64,000 nt of DNA from Tetradesmus obliquus (taxonomy: Eukaryota; Chlorophyta; Chlorophyceae; Sphaeropleales; Scenedesmaceae): the NCBI GenBank assembly GCA_030272155.1, contig CP126207.1, forward strand, positions 2,294,001 to 2,358,000, given 5' to 3'. Within the stretch, counting starts at the first letter, position 1; each line of letters starts with the position of its first letter. Both the position numbers and the translations under genes were made by a program. Below, piece by piece: positions 10,657 through 23,201 of this stretch. The notes beneath the pieces were generated by a model. It did no database searches. It was not told the DNA's origin and worked only from the letters and a program-made list of their open reading frames with translations.

Positions 10657-10844
10657 GTTCTGCAGTTACAGTACAAACCCTAGTCAGTGGTGAACCTTGG
10701 ACATGAGCAGTAGTGACGCCGGCGGTGCTTGGTTGAGGGTGCGGCTTGGCTGTGCAGACGGCATTAGCATGCTATGTCATTGTGTAGCACTGTATTGTGA
10801 ATGCAGTATTGTCTGTTGAGTAATCATGAATATTTAATTGAAGT

Positions 10845-11559
10845 CACTGGGTCTCATAAAGATTCTCGCCTCGTACATGCAGGTACATAGTCAAGATCCG
10901 TATGCATCTATTGGTGTGCTCAGATTGTGCGCAGCCTGCGTGCATGTCCAGAAAACCGAGTTTACGTATGTCCCTGGGCGCCCTAAGAAACTGCGGGGAT
11001 TTGCGTGTTTTGGCCCTGCTGTGCTGCTTCGAGTGAAACATAAAAAGTATGCTTGCATCTGACAGCAGCAGCAGGGCTGACCATGCACTGTGGGCTTGTG
11101 TGTGCTTCTGTGATGGCATTACATTGCTGGTGTGCACTCGTGATGTTCGCCCTGCCTGGCTTTGCTACTTGCAAATAACGCGTTTTGTGCATCTCGATAA
11201 TTTGGGTGTGACACAGTGATGCAGCGCGCTGCAGCAGCAGCCCAGCTGGCCCACCTGCTGCCTGCAACCAGCTCCTGGCCCCTTGCTGTGCTGATGTGTG
11301 CTGTTGGCAGCCTTGCCCCAAGTACCGTTTTCGTTGCTGTTCTGTGCGGAAGTTACATGTGCTGAAAAGCAGTACTTCTGGGGGGTCGACAGCAGCAGCA
11401 GCACGCAGCACAGCAGGAGTGCATGCATTCAGCCTCTTCAGCCCTGCATTGTGTGCCTGTGGTAACCGTCCTTACACGTACGAGTTTGCGATTGATACTG
11501 TTGCAACTCAGATACTTGGCAGGCAAAAGGCCCTGTGAGAATGAATATGAGACCCAGTG
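10845..11559. mobile_element. Non-autonomous CACTA element, copy 3
   Basis: 715 bp, CACTG termini, AGT on both sides. Same insertion point as the other copies, so it was present before the unit was amplified. Confidence 0.87.
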
Positions 11560-12410
11560 AGTATCGAGCCCCTGCATGGCATGGGTTTAGGGCTGTTGAC
11601 GTGTGTTGCGAACCAGCAGCTCAGCCGCTGGTAATATTTGCAGTGATACAGCATCGAAGTTCGCAGTTTCTGACTACTATCACCGGATGTAAGCATCGCT
11701 GCACGCATAGCTTTGCCGTTGCCAAGTTTGACTCGGCATGATCTTACCACCTTGCTTGCTGTAGCGCGACAGGAATCCCTGATCACAACCGCGGAAATAT
11801 ACTATATGGCTTCAAATGTCGGATAGGAGCACGGCAGGAGCAGGAGGTCGGGCGAGGACGAGCAGGCATCACGCAATCGTGCAGCAGGTGAGGAGCAACA
11901 ACCTGGCCAGACATCGATGTATTGCAACACGCATCCGCAGTTCAGAAGTGATATTTCAGTAGAACACACAGCGTGCTACCTAGCATGAGCATTGCAGCTG
12001 TGCAGCATGCTGGCCAGAGCAGCAGCTGCGCCCTCCTGGCAGAACTGGTCTGCTGCATTTCAGCAGCAGCCAGGCTCTACACGATTTACTTATCAGCACC
12101 AGAACCTCCGCCAGTAACATACCATCTCTACTGTGCCATTGCCTCCTGCAGGCACATGTCAGGCATGGAGCATTGCTGCCAGGCACTCGGCAGCAGCAGC
12201 AGCGCGAGTGCCGCCAGCAGCTGTGGGTGCCAACACACCATGCCCATCAACAACCAAGACAATCACGTTGCAGCAGGTATGAAATGCATCCAGCATATGC
12301 AGTGCTGTCACTACACCACATCAGCTGTTGCAACAGCTTGCAGCAACCAAGTTGAACAGCAGCAGGCAACCCATCTGCATGAGTTGCGCAAGCAGTGCAT
12401 GCACCAACCT

Positions 12411-14323
12411 CTACCTCAGGCCTGGTGGGGCATACAGCCCACCACTGTTAATGATTGCCTGGTAGGTTGCTGGGAGGCTATCAATATCAGCCTGGACAGA
12501 AGCAGCTGGGTAGGCAAAGAACAATTCCACCAACTTGGCTATGCACTCCTTGTCATTGGGCTTGTTGTTCCAGCGCGCATAACGCCAGGCTGTCATTGCC
12601 TGGGTCAGGTATGCATGCACATGCTCCACTACCTTGTGCATGTCAGGACTCAGGGCTGGCAAACTCAAAAGCCTGCCTGCAGGCCAGATGCCTAGCGACG
12701 CAAGCTCAGCCTTGGTGTGGGCTGTGCTGTTGTCCTGTGACAGCAGCCAGGGCGCGTGGCGCTGCAAACCCAGGCGTTCTGAGATGGTGTCCAGGTTGAG
12801 GTTGAGGTCCCAGATGCAATCCTCATACTCATCAGCTGTCATGCCTGTTGCCTCCTCATTTGTGGTGGTCTGCAGGTACCAGCAGCAGTGCAGGCAGCAG
12901 CACAGCAGCAGCGGCACGCGGCGGCAGGCCCAGGGGGAAGTTTAGCAAGGAGGCTGAACAGCTGTATAAGCCAGAATTAAACTACATGCTGCTGAAGGAC
13001 CAAGCAGCATACAGCACCCTCAAGCTTGTGTTCAAGTGCAAGTGCTGCAACAGGAAGCACACAAGGCTGCTGGCACTGCAAACAGCATCCCGTGGCCAGC
13101 AGCCATTCGCATGCCACGTGTGCACGCGCAGGGGCAGCAAGCATGAGAGGTTGCTGTATCAATTGCTGGACCAGTCTGCAGCTGTTGACTGCTATGCTGT
13201 TGAGGCAGTTGCTATTAGCAAGAAGATACAGCTGCAGGTAGCTGGCAGCAGCAAGGGGCTGTGGCTGAACCGGCACAAGTGGGATGCCATGCTGCTGAAG
13301 CCACACAGCTTGCTGATTGAGGTTCAAGGGGAGCAACACATAGATACAGAGGATGGCAGGCGCAACAACCGGGGTGACACGCTGGCAATCAGGCAAGCCA
13401 AGGATGAGGCACTGGCAACAGCAGCACTGGCCTTTGGGTTCAGTGTGCTGTGGCTTCACGCGGGTGCTGCTGATGACCCGTGCGGCCGCGCCGTGCGCTG
13501 GGCAGCAGCTCTGCAGCAGGCGGTGCAGCACGTTACTGCTGGCAGGCCCCCCAAGCTGTTCATGGCATGAACTCACCCGGTAAGCACAGCCCTCCCTGTC
13601 CCATGGCATGCCAGTTGTGCCTGTGAAGAACTTGATCCACACAGGCCCCAGCTGGTAGTTGACGCCAATGATGTACTTCAGCTTGATCGTCTTGCGGTTG
13701 CGCGTGAGCCGTGGCATGCTCCAGGCAAAGTCCTCTGCATCGCTGCTATACCAGCCCCTGGTGCAGCATTGGCTGAGGCACATCACCTTTTCATCCACAT
13801 ACACCACCCAAGGCTTCTGCTCCTCAAACACCTGCAGCTTCTCACCACACGATGTCACCCTGTCCCGCTTGTGCTGCGCGTCCAGGTAGGGCCGGTTGCG
13901 CACCTTGCCATACTGGAAGTGCGGGTCAATCTGCCTCATGTGCCTGGTCAGGGTCTCGCCGGAGACGCCAGCGGCTGTGATGATGTCACGCACCACGGGG
14001 TTGGTTGTCATGAGCGCGTGTACCGACTCGTACGGCCGCGGCCTGCCTGCTGCATACCAGTTGAGGCATTCAGCATAGCATGTGTGCGTCTGAGCATCAG
14101 TCAGTTTTGGCGGACGGCCGCTGCCTGACTCAGGGACGACAATGTTGCCGTCAACATCCATGCGCGGGCCCCAAATCCGCATGTATTGCAGTGGATTAGA
14201 GGGCACAGGCAGGCCTGCGTCCTCTAGCATGGTGCGCATGGCCGCTGTGGCTGCATTGACATTGCCCCTGTTGGCCCTGTATGCAAGGCCAGCGGCAGCC
14301 TCCAGGCCGACTGTCAAGGTCAT
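12411..14323 (-). CDS. Tc1/mariner-like transposase (unit 4)
   Basis: Exons 13577-14323 and 12411-12869, intron 12870-13576. The predicted protein is unchanged from unit 1. Confidence 0.83.
12986..13570 (+). CDS. Zinc-ribbon nuclease nested in intron (unit 4)
   Basis: Intact copy of the intron-borne nuclease frame, ending 6 bases from the start of the transposase intron on the other strand. Confidence 0.58.
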   Translation: MLLKDQAAYSTLKLVFKCKCCNRKHTRLLALQTASRGQQPFACHVCTRRGSKHERLLYQLLDQSAAVDCYAVEAVAISKKIQLQVAGSSKGLWLNRHKWDAMLLKPHSLLIEVQGEQHIDTEDGRRNNRGDTLAIRQAKDEALATAALAFGFSVLWLHAGAADDPCGRAVRWAAALQQAVQHVTAGRPPKLFMA

Positions 14324-14511
14324 GTTCTGCAGTTACAGTACAAACCCTAGTCAGTGGTGAACCTTGGACATGAGCAGTAGTGACGCCGGCGGTGCTTGGT
14401 TGAGGGTGCGGCTTGGCTGTGCAGACGGCATTAGCATGCTATGTCATTGTGTAGCACTGTATTGTGAATGCAGTATTGTCTGTTGAGTAATCATGAATAT
14501 TTAATTGAAGT

Positions 14512-15226
14512 CACTGGGTCTCATAAAGATTCTCGCCTCGTACATGCAGGTACATAGTCAAGATCCGTATGCATCTATTGGTGTGCTCAGATTGTGCGCA
14601 GCCTGCGTGCATGTCCAGAAAACCGAGTTTACGTATGTCCCTGGGCGCCCTAAGAAACTGCGGGGATTTGCGTGTTTTGGCCCTGCTGTGCTGCTTCGAG
14701 TGAAACATAAAAAGTATGCTTGCATCTGACAGCAGCAGCAGGGCTGACCATGCACTGTGGGCTTGTGTGTGCTTCTGTGATGGCATTACATTGCTGGTGT
14801 GCACTCGTGATGTTCGCCCTGCCTGACTTTGCTACTTGCAAATAACGCGTTTTGTGCATCTCGATAATTTGGGTGTGACACAGTGATGCAGCGCGCTGCA
14901 GCAGCAGCCCAGCTGGCCCACCTGCTGCCTGCAACCAGCTCCTGGCCCCTTGCTGTGCTGATGTGTGCTGTTGGCAGCCTTGCCCCAAGTACCGTTTTCG
15001 TTGCTGTTCTGTGCGGAAGTTACATGTGCTGAAAAGCAGTACTTCTGGGGGGTCGACAGCAGCAGCAGCACGCAGCACAGCAGGAGTGCATGCATTCAGC
15101 CTCTTCAGCCCTGCATTGTGTGCCTGTGGTAACCGTCCTTACACGTACGAGTTTGCGATTGATACTGTTGCAACTCAGATACTTGGCAGGCAAAAGGCCC
15201 TGTGAGAATGAATATGAGACCCAGTG
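14512..15226. mobile_element. Non-autonomous CACTA element, copy 4
   Basis: 715 bp with AGT flanks. This copy carries the single substitution I noticed in the array, G to A at 14826. Confidence 0.87.
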
Positions 15227-16077
15227 AGTATCGAGCCCCTGCATGGCATGGGTTTAGGGCTGTTGACGTGTGTTGCGAACCAGCAGCTCAGCCGCTGGTA
15301 ATATTTGCAGTGATACAGCATCGAAGTTCGCAGTTTCTGACTACTATCACCGGATGTAAGCATCGCTGCACGCATAGCTTTGCCGTTGCCAAGTTTGACT
15401 CGGCATGATCTTACCACCTTGCTTGCTGTAGCGCGACAGGAATCCCTGATCACAACCGCGGAAATATACTATATGGCTTCAAATGTCGGATAGGAGCACG
15501 GCAGGAGCAGGAGGTCGGGCGAGGACGAGCAGGCATCACGCAATCGTGCAGCAGGTGAGGAGCAACAACCTGGCCAGACATCGATGTATTGCAACACGCA
15601 TCCGCAGTTCAGAAGTGATATTTCAGTAGAACACACAGCGTGCTACCTAGCATGAGCATTGCAGCTGTGCAGCATGCTGGCCAGAGCAGCAGCTGCGCCC
15701 TCCTGGCAGAACTGGTCTGCTGCATTTCAGCAGCAGCCAGGCTCTACACGATTTACTTATCAGCACCAGAACCTCCGCCAGTAACATACCATCTCTACTG
15801 TGCCATTGCCTCCTGCAGGCACATGTCAGGCATGGAGCATTGCTGCCAGGCACTCGGCAGCAGCAGCAGCGCGAGTGCCGCCAGCAGCTGTGGGTGCCAA
15901 CACACCATGCCCATCAACAACCAAGACAATCACGTTGCAGCAGGTATGAAATGCATCCAGCATATGCAGTGCTGTCACTACACCACATCAGCTGTTGCAA
16001 CAGCTTGCAGCAACCAAGTTGAACAGCAGCAGGCAACCCATCTGCATGAGTTGCGCAAGCAGTGCATGCACCAACCT

Positions 16078-17990
16078 CTACCTCAGGCCTGGTGGGGCAT
16101 ACAGCCCACCACTGTTAATGATTGCCTGGTAGGTTGCTGGGAGGCTATCAATATCAGCCTGGACAGAAGCAGCTGGGTAGGCAAAGAACAATTCCACCAA
16201 CTTGGCTATGCACTCCTTGTCATTGGGCTTGTTGTTCCAGCGCGCATAACGCCAGGCTGTCATTGCCTGGGTCAGGTATGCATGCACATGCTCCACTACC
16301 TTGTGCATGTCAGGACTCAGGGCTGGCAAACTCAAAAGCCTGCCTGCAGGCCAGATGCCTAGCGACGCAAGCTCAGCCTTGGTGTGGGCTGTGCTGTTGT
16401 CCTGTGACAGCAGCCAGGGCGCGTGGCGCTGCAAACCCAGGCGTTCTGAGATGGTGTCCAGGTTGAGGTTGAGGTCCCAGATGCAATCCTCATACTCATC
16501 AGCTGTCATGCCTGTTGCCTCCTCATTTGTGGTGGTCTGCAGGTACCAGCAGCAGTGCAGGCAGCAGCACAGCAGCAGCGGCACGCGGCGGCAGGCCCAG
16601 GGGGAAGTTTAGCAAGGAGGCTGAACAGCTGTATAAGCCAGAATTAAACTACATGCTGCTGAAGGACCAAGCAGCATACAGCACCCTCAAGCTTGTGTTC
16701 AAGTGCAAGTGCTGCAACAGGAAGCACACAAGGCTGCTGGCACTGCAAACAGCATCCCGTGGCCAGCAGCCATTCGCATGCCACGTGTGCACGCGCAGGG
16801 GCAGCAAGCATGAGAGGTTGCTGTATCAATTGCTGGACCAGTCTGCAGCTGTTGACTGCTATGCTGTTGAGGCAGTTGCTATTAGCAAGAAGATACAGCT
16901 GCAGGTAGCTGGCAGCAGCAAGGGGCTGTGGCTGAACCGGCACAAGTGGGATGCCATGCTGCTGAAGCCACACAGCTTGCTGATTGAGGTTCAAGGGGAG
17001 CAACACATAGATACAGAGGATGGCAGGCGCAACAACCGGGGTGACACGCTGGCAATCAGGCAAGCCAAGGATGAGGCACTGGCAACAGCAGCACTGGCCT
17101 TTGGGTTCAGTGTGCTGTGGCTTCACGCGGGTGCTGCTGATGACCCGTGCGGCCGCGCCGTGCGCTGGGCAGCAGCTCTGCAGCAGGCGGTGCAGCACGT
17201 TACTGCTGGCAGGCCCCCCAAGCTGTTCATGGCATGAACTCACCCGGTAAGCACAGCCCTCCCTGTCCCATGGCATGCCAGTTGTGCCTGTGAAGAACTT
17301 GATCCACACAGGCCCCAGCTGGTAGTTGACGCCAATGATGTACTTCAGCTTGATCGTCTTGCGGTTGCGCGTGAGCCGTGGCATGCTCCAGGCAAAGTCC
17401 TCTGCATCGCTGCTATACCAGCCCCTGGTGCAGCATTGGCTGAGGCACATCACCTTTTCATCCACATACACCACCCAAGGCTTCTGCTCCTCAAACACCT
17501 GCAGCTTCTCACCACACGATGTCACCCTGTCCCGCTTGTGCTGCGCGTCCAGGTAGGGCCGGTTGCGCACCTTGCCATACTGGAAGTGCGGGTCAATCTG
17601 CCTCATGTGCCTGGTCAGGGTCTCGCCGGAGACGCCAGCGGCTGTGATGATGTCACGCACCACGGGGTTGGTTGTCATGAGCGCGTGTACCGACTCGTAC
17701 GGCCGCGGCCTGCCTGCTGCATACCAGTTGAGGCATTCAGCATAGCATGTGTGCGTCTGAGCATCAGTCAGTTTTGGCGGACGGCCGCTGCCTGACTCAG
17801 GGACGACAATGTTGCCGTCAACATCCATGCGCGGGCCCCAAATCCGCATGTATTGCAGTGGATTAGAGGGCACAGGCAGGCCTGCGTCCTCTAGCATGGT
17901 GCGCATGGCCGCTGTGGCTGCATTGACATTGCCCCTGTTGGCCCTGTATGCAAGGCCAGCGGCAGCCTCCAGGCCGACTGTCAAGGTCAT
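16078..17990 (-). CDS. Tc1/mariner-like transposase (unit 5)
   Basis: Exons 17244-17990 and 16078-16536, intron 16537-17243. Same protein as unit 1. Confidence 0.83.
16653..17237 (+). CDS. Zinc-ribbon nuclease nested in intron (unit 5)
   Basis: Intact nuclease frame, antisense in the unit 5 transposase intron, with all motif residues unchanged. Confidence 0.58.
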   Translation: MLLKDQAAYSTLKLVFKCKCCNRKHTRLLALQTASRGQQPFACHVCTRRGSKHERLLYQLLDQSAAVDCYAVEAVAISKKIQLQVAGSSKGLWLNRHKWDAMLLKPHSLLIEVQGEQHIDTEDGRRNNRGDTLAIRQAKDEALATAALAFGFSVLWLHAGAADDPCGRAVRWAAALQQAVQHVTAGRPPKLFMA

Positions 17991-18178
17991 GTTCTGCAGT
18001 TACAGTACAAACCCTAGTCAGTGGTGAACCTTGGACATGAGCAGTAGTGACGCCGGCGGTGCTTGGTTGAGGGTGCGGCTTGGCTGTGCAGACGGCATTA
18101 GCATGCTATGTCATTGTGTAGCACTGTATTGTGAATGCAGTATTGTCTGTTGAGTAATCATGAATATTTAATTGAAGT

Positions 18179-18893
18179 CACTGGGTCTCATAAAGATTCT
18201 CGCCTCGTACATGCAGGTACATAGTCAAGATCCGTATGCATCTATTGGTGTGCTCAGATTGTGCGCAGCCTGCGTGCATGTCCAGAAAACCGAGTTTACG
18301 TATGTCCCTGGGCGCCCTAAGAAACTGCGGGGATTTGCGTGTTTTGGCCCTGCTGTGCTGCTTCGAGTGAAACATAAAAAGTATGCTTGCATCTGACAGC
18401 AGCAGCAGGGCTGACCATGCACTGTGGGCTTGTGTGTGCTTCTGTGATGGCATTACATTGCTGGTGTGCACTCGTGATGTTCGCCCTGCCTGGCTTTGCT
18501 ACTTGCAAATAACGCGTTTTGTGCATCTCGATAATTTGGGTGTGACACAGTGATGCAGCGCGCTGCAGCAGCAGCCCAGCTGGCCCACCTGCTGCCTGCA
18601 ACCAGCTCCTGGCCCCTTGCTGTGCTGATGTGTGCTGTTGGCAGCCTTGCCCCAAGTACCGTTTTCGTTGCTGTTCTGTGCGGAAGTTACATGTGCTGAA
18701 AAGCAGTACTTCTGGGGGGTCGACAGCAGCAGCAGCACGCAGCACAGCAGGAGTGCATGCATTCAGCCTCTTCAGCCCTGCATTGTGTGCCTGTGGTAAC
18801 CGTCCTTACACGTACGAGTTTGCGATTGATACTGTTGCAACTCAGATACTTGGCAGGCAAAAGGCCCTGTGAGAATGAATATGAGACCCAGTG
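18179..18893. mobile_element. Non-autonomous CACTA element, copy 5
   Basis: 715 bp, CACTG termini and AGT flanks, identical placement to copies 1-4. Confidence 0.87.
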
Positions 18894-19744
18894 AGTATCG
18901 AGCCCCTGCATGGCATGGGTTTAGGGCTGTTGACGTGTGTTGCGAACCAGCAGCTCAGCCGCTGGTAATATTTGCAGTGATACAGCATCGAAGTTCGCAG
19001 TTTCTGACTACTATCACCGGATGTAAGCATCGCTGCACGCATAGCTTTGCCGTTGCCAAGTTTGACTCGGCATGATCTTACCACCTTGCTTGCTGTAGCG
19101 CGACAGGAATCCCTGATCACAACCGCGGAAATATACTATATGGCTTCAAATGTCGGATAGGAGCACGGCAGGAGCAGGAGGTCGGGCGAGGACGAGCAGG
19201 CATCACGCAATCGTGCAGCAGGTGAGGAGCAACAACCTGGCCAGACATCGATGTATTGCAACACGCATCCGCAGTTCAGAAGTGATATTTCAGTAGAACA
19301 CACAGCGTGCTACCTAGCATGAGCATTGCAGCTGTGCAGCATGCTGGCCAGAGCAGCAGCTGCGCCCTCCTGGCAGAACTGGTCTGCTGCATTTCAGCAG
19401 CAGCCAGGCTCTACACGATTTACTTATCAGCACCAGAACCTCCGCCAGTAACATACCATCTCTACTGTGCCATTGCCTCCTGCAGGCACATGTCAGGCAT
19501 GGAGCATTGCTGCCAGGCACTCGGCAGCAGCAGCAGCGCGAGTGCCGCCAGCAGCTGTGGGTGCCAACACACCATGCCCATCAACAACCAAGACAATCAC
19601 GTTGCAGCAGGTATGAAATGCATCCAGCATATGCAGTGCTGTCACTACACCACATCAGCTGTTGCAACAGCTTGCAGCAACCAAGTTGAACAGCAGCAGG
19701 CAACCCATCTGCATGAGTTGCGCAAGCAGTGCATGCACCAACCT

Positions 19745-21657
19745 CTACCTCAGGCCTGGTGGGGCATACAGCCCACCACTGTTAATGATTGCCTGGTAGG
19801 TTGCTGGGAGGCTATCAATATCAGCCTGGACAGAAGCAGCTGGGTAGGCAAAGAACAATTCCACCAACTTGGCTATGCACTCCTTGTCATTGGGCTTGTT
19901 GTTCCAGCGCGCATAACGCCAGGCTGTCATTGCCTGGGTCAGGTATGCATGCACATGCTCCACTACCTTGTGCATGTCAGGACTCAGGGCTGGCAAACTC
20001 AAAAGCCTGCCTGCAGGCCAGATGCCTAGCGACGCAAGCTCAGCCTTGGTGTGGGCTGTGCTGTTGTCCTGTGACAGCAGCCAGGGCGCGTGGCGCTGCA
20101 AACCCAGGCGTTCTGAGATGGTGTCCAGGTTGAGGTTGAGGTCCCAGATGCAATCCTCATACTCATCAGCTGTCATGCCTGTTGCCTCCTCATTTGTGGT
20201 GGTCTGCAGGTACCAGCAGCAGTGCAGGCAGCAGCACAGCAGCAGCGGCACGCGGCGGCAGGCCCAGGGGGAAGTTTAGCAAGGAGGCTGAACAGCTGTA
20301 TAAGCCAGAATTAAACTACATGCTGCTGAAGGACCAAGCAGCATACAGCACCCTCAAGCTTGTGTTCAAGTGCAAGTGCTGCAACAGGAAGCACACAAGG
20401 CTGCTGGCACTGCAAACAGCATCCCGTGGCCAGCAGCCATTCGCATGCCACGTGTGCACGCGCAGGGGCAGCAAGCATGAGAGGTTGCTGTATCAATTGC
20501 TGGACCAGTCTGCAGCTGTTGACTGCTATGCTGTTGAGGCAGTTGCTATTAGCAAGAAGATACAGCTGCAGGTAGCTGGCAGCAGCAAGGGGCTGTGGCT
20601 GAACCGGCACAAGTGGGATGCCATGCTGCTGAAGCCACACAGCTTGCTGATTGAGGTTCAAGGGGAGCAACACATAGATACAGAGGATGGCAGGCGCAAC
20701 AACCGGGGTGACACGCTGGCAATCAGGCAAGCCAAGGATGAGGCACTGGCAACAGCAGCACTGGCCTTTGGGTTCAGTGTGCTGTGGCTTCACGCGGGTG
20801 CTGCTGATGACCCGTGCGGCCGCGCCGTGCGCTGGGCAGCAGCTCTGCAGCAGGCGGTGCAGCACGTTACTGCTGGCAGGCCCCCCAAGCTGTTCATGGC
20901 ATGAACTCACCCGGTAAGCACAGCCCTCCCTGTCCCATGGCATGCCAGTTGTGCCTGTGAAGAACTTGATCCACACAGGCCCCAGCTGGTAGTTGACGCC
21001 AATGATGTACTTCAGCTTGATCGTCTTGCGGTTGCGCGTGAGCCGTGGCATGCTCCAGGCAAAGTCCTCTGCATCGCTGCTATACCAGCCCCTGGTGCAG
21101 CATTGGCTGAGGCACATCACCTTTTCATCCACATACACCACCCAAGGCTTCTGCTCCTCAAACACCTGCAGCTTCTCACCACACGATGTCACCCTGTCCC
21201 GCTTGTGCTGCGCGTCCAGGTAGGGCCGGTTGCGCACCTTGCCATACTGGAAGTGCGGGTCAATCTGCCTCATGTGCCTGGTCAGGGTCTCGCCGGAGAC
21301 GCCAGCGGCTGTGATGATGTCACGCACCACGGGGTTGGTTGTCATGAGCGCGTGTACCGACTCGTACGGCCGCGGCCTGCCTGCTGCATACCAGTTGAGG
21401 CATTCAGCATAGCATGTGTGCGTCTGAGCATCAGTCAGTTTTGGCGGACGGCCGCTGCCTGACTCAGGGACGACAATGTTGCCGTCAACATCCATGCGCG
21501 GGCCCCAAATCCGCATGTATTGCAGTGGATTAGAGGGCACAGGCAGGCCTGCGTCCTCTAGCATGGTGCGCATGGCCGCTGTGGCTGCATTGACATTGCC
21601 CCTGTTGGCCCTGTATGCAAGGCCAGCGGCAGCCTCCAGGCCGACTGTCAAGGTCAT
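19745..21657 (-). CDS. Tc1/mariner-like transposase (unit 6, last full copy)
   Basis: Exons 20911-21657 and 19745-20203, intron 20204-20910. It is the last complete copy. To its right come only the short upstream spacer and the terminal CACTA element. Confidence 0.83.
20320..20904 (+). CDS. Zinc-ribbon nuclease nested in intron (unit 6)
   Basis: Intact nuclease frame, antisense in the intron of the last transposase copy. Confidence 0.58.
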   Translation: MLLKDQAAYSTLKLVFKCKCCNRKHTRLLALQTASRGQQPFACHVCTRRGSKHERLLYQLLDQSAAVDCYAVEAVAISKKIQLQVAGSSKGLWLNRHKWDAMLLKPHSLLIEVQGEQHIDTEDGRRNNRGDTLAIRQAKDEALATAALAFGFSVLWLHAGAADDPCGRAVRWAAALQQAVQHVTAGRPPKLFMA

Positions 21658-21845
21658 GTTCTGCAGTTACAGTACAAACCCTAGTCAGTGGTGAACCTTG
21701 GACATGAGCAGTAGTGACGCCGGCGGTGCTTGGTTGAGGGTGCGGCTTGGCTGTGCAGACGGCATTAGCATGCTATGTCATTGTGTAGCACTGTATTGTG
21801 AATGCAGTATTGTCTGTTGAGTAATCATGAATATTTAATTGAAGT

Positions 21846-22560
21846 CACTGGGTCTCATAAAGATTCTCGCCTCGTACATGCAGGTACATAGTCAAGATCC
21901 GTATGCATCTATTGGTGTGCTCAGATTGTGCGCAGCCTGCGTGCATGTCCAGAAAACCGAGTTTACGTATGTCCCTGGGCGCCCTAAGAAACTGCGGGGA
22001 TTTGCGTGTTTTGGCCCTGCTGTGCTGCTTCGAGTGAAACATAAAAAGTATGCTTGCATCTGACAGCAGCAGCAGGGCTGACCATGCACTGTGGGCTTGT
22101 GTGTGCTTCTGTGATGGCATTACATTGCTGGTGTGCACTCGTGATGTTCGCCCTGCCTGGCTTTGCTACTTGCAAATAACGCGTTTTGTGCATCTCGATA
22201 ATTTGGGTGTGACACAGTGATGCAGCGCGCTGCAGCAGCAGCCCAGCTGGCCCACCTGCTGCCTGCAACCAGCTCCTGGCCCCTTGCTGTGCTGATGTGT
22301 GCTGTTGGCAGCCTTGCCCCAAGTACCGTTTTCGTTGCTGTTCTGTGCGGAAGTTACATGTGCTGAAAAGCAGTACTTCTGGGGGGTCGACAGCAGCAGC
22401 AGCACGCAGCACAGCAGGAGTGCATGCATTCAGCCTCTTCAGCCCTGCATTGTGTGCCTGTGGTAACCGTCCTTACACGTACGAGTTTGCGATTGATACT
22501 GTTGCAACTCAGATACTTGGCAGGCAAAAGGCCCTGTGAGAATGAATATGAGACCCAGTG
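21846..22560. mobile_element. CACTA element at the right border of the array
   Basis: Full 715-bp copy with AGT on its left. Its right flank is not AGTATCG as in other copies but unrelated sequence starting CAGGCTACAGG. The array therefore stops at the last base of this element, which points to recombination through a CACTA copy that lay at a different site. Confidence 0.86.
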
Positions 22561-23039
22561 CAGGCTACAGGTGCGAGGCAATCACATGCAGCGAGTACTG
22601 GCAAGCAGCAAGAAAAGCACAGCAAAGCCGTGTTGAGTTGCAGCGTGGTAGTGAGGCAGCAGCTGCTACTGCTGCTGCTGCTGCTGGTGCTGGCGCTATT
22701 CCCTTGACACATCCCGCTCACCAAATGCTAGCCAGGCGCAGCGTGTAATGCTGGCCAGGCGCGGCTGCTGCTGCTGCGCTGCCGCCACTGCTGCTGATAT
22801 GCACGCTGCTATCCTCCCCCTCCACTCACCAGGCGCAGCGTGTCATTCAGGTCACACGATGTCCACGAATCACAGCAGGACAGTGCAGCACGTGCTACTG
22901 CTGCTGCTGCCTCCGCCGCTGCCGCCGTCGCTGCTGCAGCTGATGTGCATTGCTGAGTGGCTGCAACTGACACCTCACCAAATGCTGGCCGGGCGCAGCA
23001 TTGGGCCAAACAATGCCCACTAGTTGCATTGTGGTAGTG

Positions 23040-23075
<36 letters not shown>

Positions 23076-23168
23076 ATGCTGCTGCTGCTGCTGCTGAAGT
23101 TCATTAAATTTCACACATCTCGCTCACCAGATGCCACCCAGGCGCAGCGTGCCATGCTGGCCAGGCGG

Positions 23169-23201
<33 letters not shown>

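Larger units (their letters stand above)
1..22560. repeat. Tandem array of a 3,667-bp transposon-bearing unit
   Basis: The sequence at position 1 recurs at 3668, 6623, 10290, 13957, 17624 and 21291. The period is therefore 3,667 bp, except for one 2,955-bp unit (3668-6622) that lacks the internal CACTA element. Copies are almost identical: all encoded frames are the same in every unit, and the only substitution I noticed is G to A at 14826. The left end lies outside the window. The right end falls exactly at the terminus of the last CACTA element (22560). The unit without the CACTA element is 2,952 bp. Near-identity implies recent amplification or strong homogenisation. The missing element and the single substitution show that the copies are physically distinct rather than one unit assembled repeatedly. 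Confidence 0.97.

Noticed and set aside
1-22560. Array as a pure assembly artefact
   Set aside because: One unit has an excision footprint instead of the CACTA element and another has a private substitution, so the copies are distinguishable.
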